From NCBI GenBank assembly GCA_029058745.1, contig JAIDXM010000108.1:1-42459 (forward strand): 42,459 nt of DNA. The letters run 5' to 3'. The notes under the pieces were generated by a model that did not search any database, was not told where the DNA came from, and was given only the letters and a program-made list of their open reading frames with translations. Position 1 is the first letter of the stretch. Each line of letters begins with the position of its first letter. This document shows positions 9,929 through 18,484 of this stretch, piece by piece. The DNA comes from Muribaculaceae bacterium (lineage in GTDB: Bacteria; Bacteroidota; Bacteroidia; Bacteroidales; Muribaculaceae). A program made the translations under genes and the position numbers.

Positions 9929-11913
9929 GAACCCGGCGTGCCTCGCCTGCGTCCCCTGTCGTTGGGGTCGAACGGGTTGCGAGTAGGGTCGAAATAGTCC
10001 TCCTCCTCTTCCTCCTCGCCGTTCTGACGGTTATTACGGTTGCGGTTGCGTTTGTCGCTATCCGGCTTGTTCTTCTTCACCGCATCGGGCTTCATAAGGT
10101 CGATGGAGGTCTCAAACACGTTCCAGGTCTCCGATTTCTCCCAGTTCTTTTTTATGTTCACTGCCTTGGGATAATAATACGCGACATCCGGCTGACGTAA
10201 GGAATCGAAATCGCCCGTCGTGTAACGCCCGTCGCCGTCATGGTCCTCAAATATACGGGCATAATATTTACCCGGCGCGAGATAAGGGAACCTTACGGCC
10301 CCTCCCACCACCGGCTCACGTCGCACAGGAGCGTCAGAACCGCTCACAAGCTCCACAAATGCCGGCACCGTGTCAACGAAATTGGTGATAGTGAACCCAA
10401 GCGTGCAGTAGTCCTCCTCCCCTTTTGTCTTGAACTTATGCTCCAATGGAGCCGTGGACAGTCCGTAGATGCCGGTGGCGGCGAGAGAATCAACCACAAG
10501 ACGATATTGGGTCCCGTACTCCCAGGGATATTCTATCTTCAGGCGTCGCGGGTTATAGGCGTTCTCCCTTACAGGACGCCATTCCTTCGCCACCGGAGTC
10601 CACACGGAGTCAACCATCGATTCAAGATGGAATGCCGTCGTGTCGAGCGAAGACAGTGGTGTGGCGAACTCCATCACCAGAGGAAGATATACCTCCTGGG
10701 TGGTGCCGGTCACCATCTGGAGTCCGAGCGGCGGAATCACCGGAGGGAGAGTGTCGGACTGTTCCTCTTTTCCCTTCTTCTTGTCTTTCTTCACTTTCCT
10801 GGGGCGGTCGGTGAAAAACCTCAACGTGTCGGTGACCGCCGACAGGTGTCTCGTAGAGTCTGTGCGGAGATATGTCACCGCCATCCGCAGACTGTCGGTG
10901 GCAATAAGCGACGGAGGCAGCAGCCAGTAAGTGAGGGTGTCGTTATGCTCCGAGCCTTCAAGCACGGCCCAGTCCTTATATCCAGGAATCCCCACAATGT
11001 CGAGATGCGGGAGGGAGTCGGAAGGAGCATTGAAAATCATCTTTATCCGAGTGGAATCCACCCTCTGATAATTCTGCAGGAACTGTGTCTTGTAGCCACT
11101 CTCAAACGAACGCAGGAGTATATCGTTGGGCAGAAAACGTGTGCGCTGGCGTGTCACCACAGTGTCAACGGCCCCTGTCTTTAGGTCATACACAGTGTCG
11201 GTGGCCTCCACACGCTCTGCCGTAGGGGAAACAGTGAAATCATAGAACGCCATGGCCTCCTCCGGATTGGCGCGGCGGTAGTCGTTGTCAACATCCGCGA
11301 GCGCGAAGATGCGGTATTTGCCGGGAGCCACACCCTTTATCGAGAAACGTCCCCTGTCATCGGTCTTCGCTATACGCTCAAAAGGGAGCGTGGAGAAAGC
11401 CGTGTCGGAAAGGTTGGAATAAATCCCGACAAGCATCCCCTGCTGCGGCTCCAGGGCATCGGCCGACAGGACCATCCCGGAAATCTGCAACGTGTCGATT
11501 TGCGGTCCCGTTGAAAATGAGTATGTGAAACCCTGCAGCTTGTTTCCCTCGTTGTTGTCTTCAATGGCGTTCGAGAAATCAACGGTATAGGTGGTGTTGG
11601 GCTGGAGGGTGTCCGTAAACTGCACAGTGACGCGCCGACCCAGCGACGACACTCGCGGAGTGGATTTCGACACCGGCGACACCACCACCTTGGAAAAGGC
11701 GTCTTTGACATTGACAATCTCGTCAAACTCTATGTCGATACGGTCGCGGCTGACATTGACAGCCCCCGGAGCCGGATTGGCTCTCACAAACCTGGGGGGC
11801 TCCTCGTCGCGTGGACCTCCCGAAGGGTTCCCTATGGAGGCGCAGGACGCCATCAAAGACAAAGCAAGAAGCGTCAGAGGCAGAGAACGTAATTGGATGT
11901 TGCGATACTTCAT
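9922..11913 (-). CDS. Ig-like (SbsA-type) domain lipoprotein
   Basis: Predicted outer-envelope lipoprotein of unknown function, conserved in Bacteroidota. The signal ends at the lipobox LMASC (MKYRNIQLRSLPLTLLALS at the start). Roughly residues 38-140 form an SbsA-like bacterial Ig domain (NPAPGAVNVSRD, then TLQPNTTYTVDFSNAI and FSTG). A carboxypeptidase-regulatory-like beta-sandwich follows (RGRFSIKGVAPGKYRIFALAD) and a similar one lies near the C-terminus (FPYLAPGKYYARIFEDHDGDG). The tail has a Glu run and is Arg/Pro/Asp-rich. I start at 11913, because upstream in-frame Met codons lie before the signal peptide. It converges on the portal-like gene with a 7-base overlap. Confidence 0.85.
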   Translation of the reverse strand: MKYRNIQLRSLPLTLLALSLMASCASIGNPSGGPRDEEPPRFVRANPAPGAVNVSRDRIDIEFDEIVNVKDAFSKVVVSPVSKSTPRVSSLGRRVTVQFTDTLQPNTTYTVDFSNAIEDNNEGNKLQGFTYSFSTGPQIDTLQISGMVLSADALEPQQGMLVGIYSNLSDTAFSTLPFERIAKTDDRGRFSIKGVAPGKYRIFALADVDNDYRRANPEEAMAFYDFTVSPTAERVEATDTVYDLKTGAVDTVVTRQRTRFLPNDILLRSFESGYKTQFLQNYQRVDSTRIKMIFNAPSDSLPHLDIVGIPGYKDWAVLEGSEHNDTLTYWLLPPSLIATDSLRMAVTYLRTDSTRHLSAVTDTLRFFTDRPRKVKKDKKKGKEEQSDTLPPVIPPLGLQMVTGTTQEVYLPLVMEFATPLSSLDTTAFHLESMVDSVWTPVAKEWRPVRENAYNPRRLKIEYPWEYGTQYRLVVDSLAATGIYGLSTAPLEHKFKTKGEEDYCTLGFTITNFVDTVPAFVELVSGSDAPVRREPVVGGAVRFPYLAPGKYYARIFEDHDGDGRYTTGDFDSLRQPDVAYYYPKAVNIKKNWEKSETWNVFETSIDLMKPDAVKKNKPDSDKRNRNRNNRQNGEEEEEEDYFDPTRNPFDPNDRGRRRGTPGSY

Positions 11914-11976
11914 TTTAGGAATGTCTGAATCCGGAATGACGGCCCGCGAATAATTCCTCGGTGCCATATATCCCGA

Positions 11977-11984
11977 CAAAAGTA
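11977..11984 (-). promoter_or_regulatory. Promoter -7 box of the Ig-like lipoprotein gene
   Basis: CAAAAGTA on the plus strand reads TACTTTTG on the minus strand, 64 bases upstream of the chosen ATG. Its position upstream of 11913 supports that start over the longer frame, most of whose extra codons would lie upstream of the promoter. Confidence 0.6.
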
Positions 11985-12349
11985 ATGAATATTTTTGAAA
12001 CAGGACACAGTTTAAACAACTTCCACAACATTTTATCACATGAAAAGCCCTCGATTCCGGAATGCTGTTGAATACCGGACAGGCTCCCATACAACAGGAG
12101 GTTCCAAAAAATACGATAAATGATTAAAATATTCCATCTTCCCAACATACATAGCGACTTGTCTAAATTCCTATATATTTTCTCATTTGCATTCAACCAT
12201 TTAACCATCTCAGAATCACTGTCCGGATTCCGCAAAGCGATATTATCGCCTTGCAGGCTTCATCCTTGTTTTTTTTCGTCAGCTGTCTAAAAATAACGGA
12301 AATAAGCATTTTTAGGAGTCCGCATGTGGATTACCTCAAAAATTTAAGT

Positions 12350-12357
12350 TATATTTG
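12350..12357 (+). promoter_or_regulatory. Promoter -7 box of secDF
   Basis: TATATTTG matches the consensus and is followed by a ~115-base leader. The -33 region has only a weak TGTG. The leader ends in a long A-rich tract just before the ATG at 12480. Confidence 0.6.
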
Positions 12358-12479
12358 CAAGCTGAAAAATTCATGTCGGCGCGTGCAAACGCGTCCGCTT
12401 CGGCATAGGGGTGCACAGTCCGCACTTCCCGTCAACATGTCAACAAAAATCAAAAAACAACAATAAAACCAACGAAAAA

Positions 12480-15452
12480 ATGCAGAACAAAGGGTTTATC
12501 AGCACCATTGCCGTCCTTTTGATCCTGATTTGCGGATTTTATATCTCCTTCTCTTTCGTGACTTCTCATTATGAGAAGAAGGCGGAGGAATATGCCGCGA
12601 TGATGGCGAAGACAAGCGACGTAACCAATGATGCCTACAAACAGAATCTCAAACAATTCAACGACTCAATCGACAAAGAGAAAGTCTATCTCGGCTACAC
12701 CTACAATCAGGTGCGCAAGCTTGAGATCGGTCTCGGTCTTGACCTCAAGGGAGGTATGAACGTTGTGCTCGAAATCTCGGTGCCCGACATTCTTCGTCAA
12801 TATGCCTCCGGAGACGCTCAACTCCGTCAGATCAACGACGCGATAGCCAAGGCACAGTCCGCCGGTGTCAAAGGAAGCGACAGTGAGTTTATCCAGAAGT
12901 TCGCCTCTTTCATACAGCCGGGAGCTATGGCGGGACTCTTCACCCATGAAGGTGAATTCCTCGGTAAGCTTAAAAGCAACGCCTCCAACCAGGACGTGAC
13001 CGCCGCCCTTGAGAAACAGGTGGAAAGCCAGGTTGACGCCGCCTTCAACATCTTCCGCACCCGTATCGACCAGTTCGGTGTGGTGGCCCCCAACATCCAG
13101 AAGCTTCAGGACAAGAGAGGCCAGATTCTCCTTGAGCTTCCGGGCGTGAAGGAGCCGGAGCGTGTCACTGACCTCCTCAAAAGCTCTGCCAACCTTGAAT
13201 TCTTCGAGGTTTACAATTATAACGAGATTGCCCGCGAGCTCAACAGCTTCGCTGCCGAATGGGCACGCCAGGACACTGTCAACCACACCAACCTCATCGA
13301 GCTTCTCGGTGGGCCGCAGCGTGCCGGCAGTCCGGTAATCGGCATCGTCACCCCACAGAACCGCGCTCTCGTGGACAGCATCCTCTCCTCTCCTTTGGCT
13401 AAACAGAAACTTCCCTCCGACTTCTCTGCAGTATGGGAGGTGAAGGCTGTGGATTTCCCGGTGTATGACGCCCAGGGCAACATCCTGAAGAAAGCGAACG
13501 GCGAGAACCGCACCACTCCCTATTGGCAGCTCGTGGCCCTCAAAGGCGATGCGGCCCTCGAAGGCGATGCTGTCACTTCCGCGTCAAGCGAATACGACAA
13601 TATGCGTGGCAACACCGTCAACATGCGCATGAACGATGCCGGAGCACAGGCTTGGGCCACCCTCACTCGCAACAACATCGGACGCCCCATAGCCATTGTG
13701 CTCGACAACAACGTATATTCTTATCCTAACGTAAACAACGAAATCACCGGCGGCAATTCCGAGATTACCGGCAATTTCACTCCCGAGGAGGCCAATGACC
13801 TTGCCAATGTGCTCAAATCCGGAAAGATGAGCGCAAAGGTTGATGTGGTCAGCAACAACGTTATCGGCCCGAGCCTTGGCGCGGAGGCTGTGCAGCAGGG
13901 TTTCATGTCGTTTATCGTGGCAATCATTCTCCTTATGATTTTCATGATCGCGGTCTATGGCATAATCCCGGGTCTTGTGGCAAATGTGGGTCTCATTCTC
14001 AATCTATACTTCACCCTCGGAATCCTTGCCTCATTCCAGGCCGTGCTCACGCTGTCTGGCATCGCAGGTATCGTGCTCGCACTTGGTATGGCGGTTGACG
14101 CCAACGTGCTTATTTTCGAGCGCACCAAGGAGGAATTGCGCAGCGGCAAGAAACTCCGTCAGGCGATCACCGACGGATACGGCAATGCGTTCTCTGCAAT
14201 TTTCGACTCCAACCTCACGTCAATCATCACCGGTGTAATCCTTCTCCTCTTCGGCTCTGGCCCGATAAAGGGCTTCGCAACCACCCTCATCATCGGTCTT
14301 GTATGCTCCTTCTTCACGGCAGTGTTCCTTACCCGTATCGCGTTCGACCTTATCACTAAGAACGGACGTTGCGCAGGTATGACTTTCGACACAGGCCTTA
14401 GCCGCAATTTCCTCTCAAAGACCAAAATCAACTTCCTCGGACAATGGAAAGGCGCGGCTTGCGTATGGCTTCTCCTCATCGTTGTCTCTATCGCCTCTCT
14501 CGTGTTCCGTGGAATGAACCAGGGCATCGACTTCTCGGGTGGACGCAACTATGTGGTGCAGTTCGACAAGGACGTGAATCCCCAGGAAATCCAGGAGCGT
14601 CTTCTCGGTCAGCTTCAGGATGCCGCCGGCGACAAGACTGTCAGCGTGGGTGTGATCACCATCGACGACCCTTCCAAGGTGCGTATCTCCACAAGCTATA
14701 AGATCAACACCGAAGACGGCGACATCGACAACGAAATCACCGGTCTCCTCTACGAGGGTCTCAAGCCTGAGCTTACCGGAGCTGACGGAAAGGTTATGGA
14801 CAAGACTGCATTCACCATCGCCGACGAAAGCCGTGGCATCATATCAATCCAGAAGGTGGGTCCTTCCGTGGCAGACGATATGAAACGTGACGCGTTCTGG
14901 GCTGTCGGAATAGCTGTGGTCTGCATGTTCCTCTACATCCTTCTCCGCTTCCGCAACATAGCGTTCTCGGTGGGTGCGGTATGCGCTGTGGCTCTTACGG
15001 CATTCCTCATCATCGGCTTCTACTCCATCTGCTGGGGCTTCCTCCCATTCTCCATGGAGATTGACCAGTCATTTATCGCCGCTGTCCTCACAATTATCGG
15101 ATACCAGATAAATGATACCGTGGTTGTGTTCGACCGTGTGCGCGAGATGATGAAGATTTATCCGAAAGAAGACCGCTACATCACTTTCAACAAGTCGCTC
15201 AACACTACACTCACACGTACGATCATGACGTCGTTCTCGACGCTGCTCGTGCTTCTCTGCATCTTCTTCCTCGGAGGAGACACCATCCGCAGCTTCACTT
15301 TCGCAATGATCTTCGGTGTGATTGTCGGCACATTCTGCTCGCTCTACTGCGCGGCTCCGATTGCCTACAATATCGTGAAGGGGTCTTCCAAGAAAAATAA
15401 CGCCGACAACGACAGCAAGCCCACACTCGAGGGCAACCGCCGTTTCCAGTAA
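12480..15452 (+). CDS. secDF: Fused protein translocase subunit SecDF
   Basis: Inner-membrane factor that uses the proton gradient to pull preproteins out of SecYEG on the periplasmic side. The SecD half starts with one TM helix, then DLKGGMNVVLEIS, the large periplasmic P1 domain, and a five-helix block with GMAVDANVLIFERTKEE. The SecF half begins near residue 640 with a TM helix and GIDFSGGRNYVVQF, and has the matching QINDTVVVFDRVREMM motif. Fusion is the normal arrangement in Bacteroidota. I start at the ATG at 12480 (990 residues), because it follows the A-rich tract and directly precedes the first TM segment. A strong terminator follows. Confidence 0.97.
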   Translation: MQNKGFISTIAVLLILICGFYISFSFVTSHYEKKAEEYAAMMAKTSDVTNDAYKQNLKQFNDSIDKEKVYLGYTYNQVRKLEIGLGLDLKGGMNVVLEISVPDILRQYASGDAQLRQINDAIAKAQSAGVKGSDSEFIQKFASFIQPGAMAGLFTHEGEFLGKLKSNASNQDVTAALEKQVESQVDAAFNIFRTRIDQFGVVAPNIQKLQDKRGQILLELPGVKEPERVTDLLKSSANLEFFEVYNYNEIARELNSFAAEWARQDTVNHTNLIELLGGPQRAGSPVIGIVTPQNRALVDSILSSPLAKQKLPSDFSAVWEVKAVDFPVYDAQGNILKKANGENRTTPYWQLVALKGDAALEGDAVTSASSEYDNMRGNTVNMRMNDAGAQAWATLTRNNIGRPIAIVLDNNVYSYPNVNNEITGGNSEITGNFTPEEANDLANVLKSGKMSAKVDVVSNNVIGPSLGAEAVQQGFMSFIVAIILLMIFMIAVYGIIPGLVANVGLILNLYFTLGILASFQAVLTLSGIAGIVLALGMAVDANVLIFERTKEELRSGKKLRQAITDGYGNAFSAIFDSNLTSIITGVILLLFGSGPIKGFATTLIIGLVCSFFTAVFLTRIAFDLITKNGRCAGMTFDTGLSRNFLSKTKINFLGQWKGAACVWLLLIVVSIASLVFRGMNQGIDFSGGRNYVVQFDKDVNPQEIQERLLGQLQDAAGDKTVSVGVITIDDPSKVRISTSYKINTEDGDIDNEITGLLYEGLKPELTGADGKVMDKTAFTIADESRGIISIQKVGPSVADDMKRDAFWAVGIAVVCMFLYILLRFRNIAFSVGAVCAVALTAFLIIGFYSICWGFLPFSMEIDQSFIAAVLTIIGYQINDTVVVFDRVREMMKIYPKEDRYITFNKSLNTTLTRTIMTSFSTLLVLLCIFFLGGDTIRSFTFAMIFGVIVGTFCSLYCAAPIAYNIVKGSSKKNNADNDSKPTLEGNRRFQ

Positions 15453-15527
15453 CCATAACGAAAGCGGGCGCAATCGCGCCCGGCTTCCCCCACATTGATT
15501 AGATTCCACTAATCATCCATAATCCCC

Positions 15528-15562
15528 GAGGGGCGGCATTCCGATGCCGCCCCTCATCTTTT
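15528..15562 (+). terminator. Intrinsic terminator of secDF
   Basis: A perfect 12-bp GC-rich stem (15528-15539 with 15544-15555), closed by a TCCG loop of the stable UNCG class and followed by ATCTTTTTATT. Confidence 0.92.
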
Positions 15563-15802
15563 TATTCCCTGCTTTTTACATTCTGGCCGACAAGGCAGCT
15601 CGTTGCAAGTTGAACGAAATCCCATGTATTCTGACCGAAAACCTATATAATTCAGCGCCACAAACCTAATCTCCTGATATAGCCCCATTTACACACACCA
15701 TTTGGACTCCTCTTTATAACCAATTAGAAATACCGATTATTATATTACTGATTATCAGACTTATAACCATCTCAAAATTAGAAACCAATTAGACGCGGAA
15801 CT

Positions 15803-15834
15803 ATTGCGGCGACGCTCCGGACGTTGTAAATTTG
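15803..15834 (+). promoter_or_regulatory. Promoter of the DUF3244/NVEALA locus
   Basis: TAAATTTG at 15827-15834 with ATTG at 15803-15806, spaced exactly 20 bases. The DUF3244 ATG is 32 bases downstream of the box. Confidence 0.75.
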
Positions 15835-15865
15835 CAACCATAAACAAACCTAAAAACATCAGATC

Positions 15866-16279
15866 ATGAAGAAAATCATTCTGTCAATGGTGCTACTTTC
15901 GGCACTCTCATTCTCTCCGGCAGTTGTGGCCGACAATCAGACAACCCCTGACAAACCCACCACCCCACCTCCAAGTGGCGAGACCATCCCTGTCGTAATA
16001 ATCAAAGGTCAACCGCGCCCAATTCTTCACGCTCCAGCAAAAGGGATACCCATGACAATCGAAACTTTAGACAATGGACTAAGGATTAACATTCCTTTCA
16101 AAGAATATCCGGTAACAGCGGAAGTAGAACAACTTACAACTCCGTTCGGCTACTGGACGGCCACTTTCACCGATGCGGCATCATGCGAAATGCCCTTCGA
16201 CGGCACCGTCGGCGACTACCGCCTCACCCTCACCACCGCCGACAACTCCACCTACACCGGCTATTTCACCCTCGAATGA
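15866..16279 (+). CDS. DUF3244-type secreted protein
   Basis: A 137-residue exported protein. The signal peptide MKKIILSMVLLSALSFSPAVVA is followed by a Pro/Thr-rich linker and an all-beta domain ending in DYRLTLTTADNSTYTGYFTLE, which matches the small Ig-like DUF3244 proteins common in Bacteroidales. Those have no assigned function. It is the first gene after the locus promoter. The NVEALA-type gene begins 60 bases downstream with no terminator between, so they are probably cotranscribed. The start is set by the ATG directly before the signal peptide. Confidence 0.75.
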   Translation: MKKIILSMVLLSALSFSPAVVADNQTTPDKPTTPPPSGETIPVVIIKGQPRPILHAPAKGIPMTIETLDNGLRINIPFKEYPVTAEVEQLTTPFGYWTATFTDAASCEMPFDGTVGDYRLTLTTADNSTYTGYFTLE

Positions 16280-16339
16280 CCCGCTGAAGGAAAATCCTTT
16301 GGCTATAATAATTCAATAATTAAATTTAATTTTTCAATT

Positions 16340-16567
16340 ATGAAGAAACTCTTCATTCTCCTTGCCTGCGTGGCAGGGGTTGCCGGCCTTTATATGGGCC
16401 ACGGCACACCGGGTTCGTCTGACGATTTGACAACCGAGAACATTGAAAGGCTTGGCCTTTCCGCAGCCGAAGCAAATTGCGATGCCTCCAACGACAAAGA
16501 TTGTGAAATACTGAATGGTGGCATGGTTGTCGCCAGAGGTAAGGGAAGGGTGTCCTATACCTATTGA
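16340..16567 (+). CDS. NVEALA-type small secreted protein
   Basis: A 75-residue protein resembling the NVEALA family of small exported Bacteroidales proteins. MKKLFILLACVAGVAGLYMG is a hydrophobic export or anchor segment. The following DDLTTENIERLG aligns with the family core that gives the name (a short acidic lead, Leu, then Asn-hydrophobic-Glu-x-Leu). The mature part has two cysteines (C47, C55) eight residues apart and a Gly-rich basic end, GGMVVARGKGRVSYTY. The family's function is not known to me. The neighbours, which encode a propeller lipoprotein, a CxxC lipoprotein and a signal peptidase, make this the likely cargo or ligand of the locus. The family call rests on a short motif. Confidence 0.65.
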   Translation: MKKLFILLACVAGVAGLYMGHGTPGSSDDLTTENIERLGLSAAEANCDASNDKDCEILNGGMVVARGKGRVSYTY

Positions 16568-16643
16568 ACCGGAGATGTGCCACGGAAGGCGTGTCAAGTG
16601 AAAAAGACATACTGCACGAGCATATCATAGTTCGGAGATGAAA

Positions 16644-16663
16644 CATACACGATTACGTGTATG
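16644..16663 (+). other. Hairpin downstream of the NVEALA-type gene
   Basis: CATACACG and CGTGTATG form a perfect 8-bp stem around ATTA. No U-tract follows. It sits 12 bases before a second, larger stem. Confidence 0.55.
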
Positions 16664-16674
16664 GTAGGTAATAA

Positions 16675-16725
16675 ATCCGGAGGGGATGTGAAATCAATTA
16701 TTTGTAATTCCATTCCCCTCTGGAT
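16675..16725 (+). other. Nested stem-loop between NVEALA-type and propeller genes
   Basis: Outer arms 16675-16686 and 16714-16725 pair over 12 bp with one G-U. A 5-bp inner stem (AATTA/TAATT) closes on TTTG within the loop. No T-run follows, so it looks like a processing, stability or attenuation element that could separate high expression of the small protein from low expression of the downstream genes. Confidence 0.5.
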
Positions 16726-16854
16726 GGCTTATCGTACAGCCAATATACAAAGTGTATGTATTTCAAAAGTGTACAGTCAGGCATCTTAATGTTTGCCTAT
16801 ACTGCATTTAAGATTTACAGATAATTTGTGTTTCACTTTGATAAAGATAAAAGA

Positions 16855-17931
16855 ATGAAACGTATATTAATTTATGTGGCAACCATTTTTTTGGTTTCGA
16901 CGGTTACATCATGTGGTTCGGGGAAACCCGGACAAGAAACGGAAGAACTTGTATCGGAAATATTCATCAATGGCGACGCACTGGCGGCTCCTTCATTTAT
17001 GGCTGCGGCAGGCGAGGGTCTGCTTGTGACAAACTCATACAAATGTGACACCCTGTTGAATTATTACGACGGCAACGGCAAACCTGCGGGCACTTTCCTT
17101 CCCAAGGGAGAGGGCGACAAGGAAGCGTTGTGGCTTTCCACTGTACAGTATGACAGTAAGACCGGCGATGCGTATTGTTCCGACATCGACAAGAAAGTAC
17201 TTTTTCGCATATCGGGAATCGGGAAAGGGGAGAGCATGGTGGAGAGAGAGATGTCGCGACCTGTCAGCGACGGCGACACCATAGAAAACACGGGGGAATT
17301 CATGAAGTTCAAGAATTTTTATCTGGCGTACAACGCAAGTCCGGCGGGGATGCTGTCGGTTTACACACCGGATGGTGTTCTCCTTGGAACGCGTGTCCCT
17401 TATCCCGACAAGTCGCTTGTTGACGACGGGCTTACGGAATGGGCGAACATCCATCTTTACCAACCGTCGCTTTCAGTCAACGACCGAGGTGATTTCGGTG
17501 TTGTATCCTTTTTCAGTTCGGGCAGGATAGTGCTCATATCGGACAAGGACGGGCGTCCGGATTTCAAGATTATCGAAGGGGAAGCTCCTAATAACATATT
17601 CCTGGTAGAGAGTGGGGCTGATTTCGTGCAGGGGGCTTTCACCAAGGATTCCAAGACCCATTCCATAAGTTCGTCTGCGGGTATGGACCACGCGTACGTG
17701 TTGTATTCCGGCCTGACGGATGAAGTGTTGAAGGAGACCGATTATTGCAAGGAAACGAAACTGTCCGCTTCGCGAGATGTCAAGGTATATGATCGGGAAG
17801 GCGAGGAGGTCCGCAAGCTCCGGCTTGACCGGTGGGTACATCAGATAGCCGTCTCGTCTGACGAGAAGTGGCTTTATGCCCTTACCCACACCCCCGAGGA
17901 AGGATTCATCATAGTACGCTATGCACTGTAG
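16855..17931 (+). CDS. BF3164-type 6-bladed beta-propeller lipoprotein
   Basis: Predicted envelope lipoprotein of 358 residues. The N-terminus MKRILIYVATIFLVSTVTSC has a lipobox ending in TSC. The rest is repeated beta-blades with TolB-like features: FINGDALAAPSFMAAAGEG, LLISD-type strands (GRIVLISDKDGRPDFKI), and closure with WVHQIAVSSDEKWLYALTH. This matches the TolB-like/BF3164 propeller lipoproteins found beside NVEALA genes in Bacteroides relatives. Ligand binding or sensing is likely; no catalytic residues are recognised. I start at the ATG at 16855 rather than a GTG at 16828. It overlaps the next gene by 11 bases. Confidence 0.75.
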   Translation: MKRILIYVATIFLVSTVTSCGSGKPGQETEELVSEIFINGDALAAPSFMAAAGEGLLVTNSYKCDTLLNYYDGNGKPAGTFLPKGEGDKEALWLSTVQYDSKTGDAYCSDIDKKVLFRISGIGKGESMVEREMSRPVSDGDTIENTGEFMKFKNFYLAYNASPAGMLSVYTPDGVLLGTRVPYPDKSLVDDGLTEWANIHLYQPSLSVNDRGDFGVVSFFSSGRIVLISDKDGRPDFKIIEGEAPNNIFLVESGADFVQGAFTKDSKTHSISSSAGMDHAYVLYSGLTDEVLKETDYCKETKLSASRDVKVYDREGEEVRKLRLDRWVHQIAVSSDEKWLYALTHTPEEGFIIVRYAL

Positions 17932-18484
17932 GTTGTTCGCGGCTGTCGTGTTGTCGTTGCTTGCGATGGCGGGTTGCACAGGGAAGGGTAACGGCGGTGA
18001 CGCAGAATGGAGGAACTATTCTGCACGTTTTGTCCGTGATAAAATCAACACGGAAGCGGTATTGCCCGACAGTGTTTTCGGCGCGCACGGTGACACCGTC
18101 CCGGGAATCCGTGTCATGTCGATGCCAGGGAAAGTGCTGTTCTGCGTGGATGTGGAGTGCGGGGTCTGTCTCGCAAAATTCCACTATTGGAAGGAATTCG
18201 TGCGCAAGTTCCGTATCCATCATTGCCAAGACGCCCCGGTGCTCGCGGTGGTCAGTTCCGATAGACCCGGTTATGCCGCCAGAATAGTTGAAGAGAACTG
18301 GGGTCTCGACTGGGTTTACGACCCCGGGGCGGCCTTCATCGATTGTAACGACCTTGAGGACGACCGTTTCCAGGCGGTCCTTCTCGACGGCGAGAACGTG
18401 GTCCGGATACTCGGGAACCCGATGTTTAACGAATCGTTGGGAGTGCTTTATGAGAACACGCTTTCGAGGTTCCTTGGCGAATAA
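17921..18484 (+). CDS. Thioredoxin-like CxxC lipoprotein
   Basis: A 187-residue lipoprotein of the locus. MHCRLFAAVVLSLLAMAGC is a signal with lipobox LAMAGC. A thioredoxin-like fold is suggested by KVLFCVDVECGVC (Cys80-Gly-Val-Cys83, with a strand before and a helix after), a later strand LAVVSSDR, and DRFQAVLLDGENVVRILGNP resembling the C-terminal strands of TlpA/redoxin proteins. The usual cis-Pro is not obvious, so redox activity is inferred. Its start lies inside the end of the propeller gene and its end overlaps the signal peptidase gene by 35 bases, which implies translational coupling. A plausible substrate is the cysteine pair of the NVEALA-type protein. Confidence 0.6.
   Translation: MHCRLFAAVVLSLLAMAGCTGKGNGGDAEWRNYSARFVRDKINTEAVLPDSVFGAHGDTVPGIRVMSMPGKVLFCVDVECGVCLAKFHYWKEFVRKFRIHHCQDAPVLAVVSSDRPGYAARIVEENWGLDWVYDPGAAFIDCNDLEDDRFQAVLLDGENVVRILGNPMFNESLGVLYENTLSRFLGE

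Larger units (their letters stand above)
11914..12479. other. Divergent intergenic region upstream of secDF
   Basis: 566 bases with two outward promoters: a minus-strand box at 11977-11984 and a plus-strand box at 12350-12357. The interval between them is AT-rich. Open frames here lack recognisable protein features, and no RNA gene was recognised. Confidence 0.6.
15453..15865. other. Intergenic region downstream of secDF
   Basis: 413 bases holding the secDF terminator (15528-15562) and the promoter of the DUF3244 gene (15803-15834). Between them is AT-rich sequence in which CCAATTAGA occurs twice (about 15720 and 15785). No gene seen. Confidence 0.6.

Noticed and set aside
9619..10200. Long plus-strand open frame across the end of the portal-like gene and the lipoprotein gene
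   Set aside because: It overlaps two better-supported genes in other frames, and its Arg/Pro-rich composition with no recognisable motif marks it as a shadow.
11914..12090. Longer N-terminus for the Ig-like lipoprotein (start at 12090)
   Set aside because: The extra 59 residues would precede a clear lipoprotein signal, and most lie upstream of the promoter box at 11977.
12666..13286. 206-residue minus-strand frame inside secDF
   Set aside because: Shadow of the SecD coding sequence; no independent evidence.
15720..15795. Repeated CCAATTAGA as an operator
   Set aside because: Only two short copies in an AT-rich region; this could easily occur by chance.
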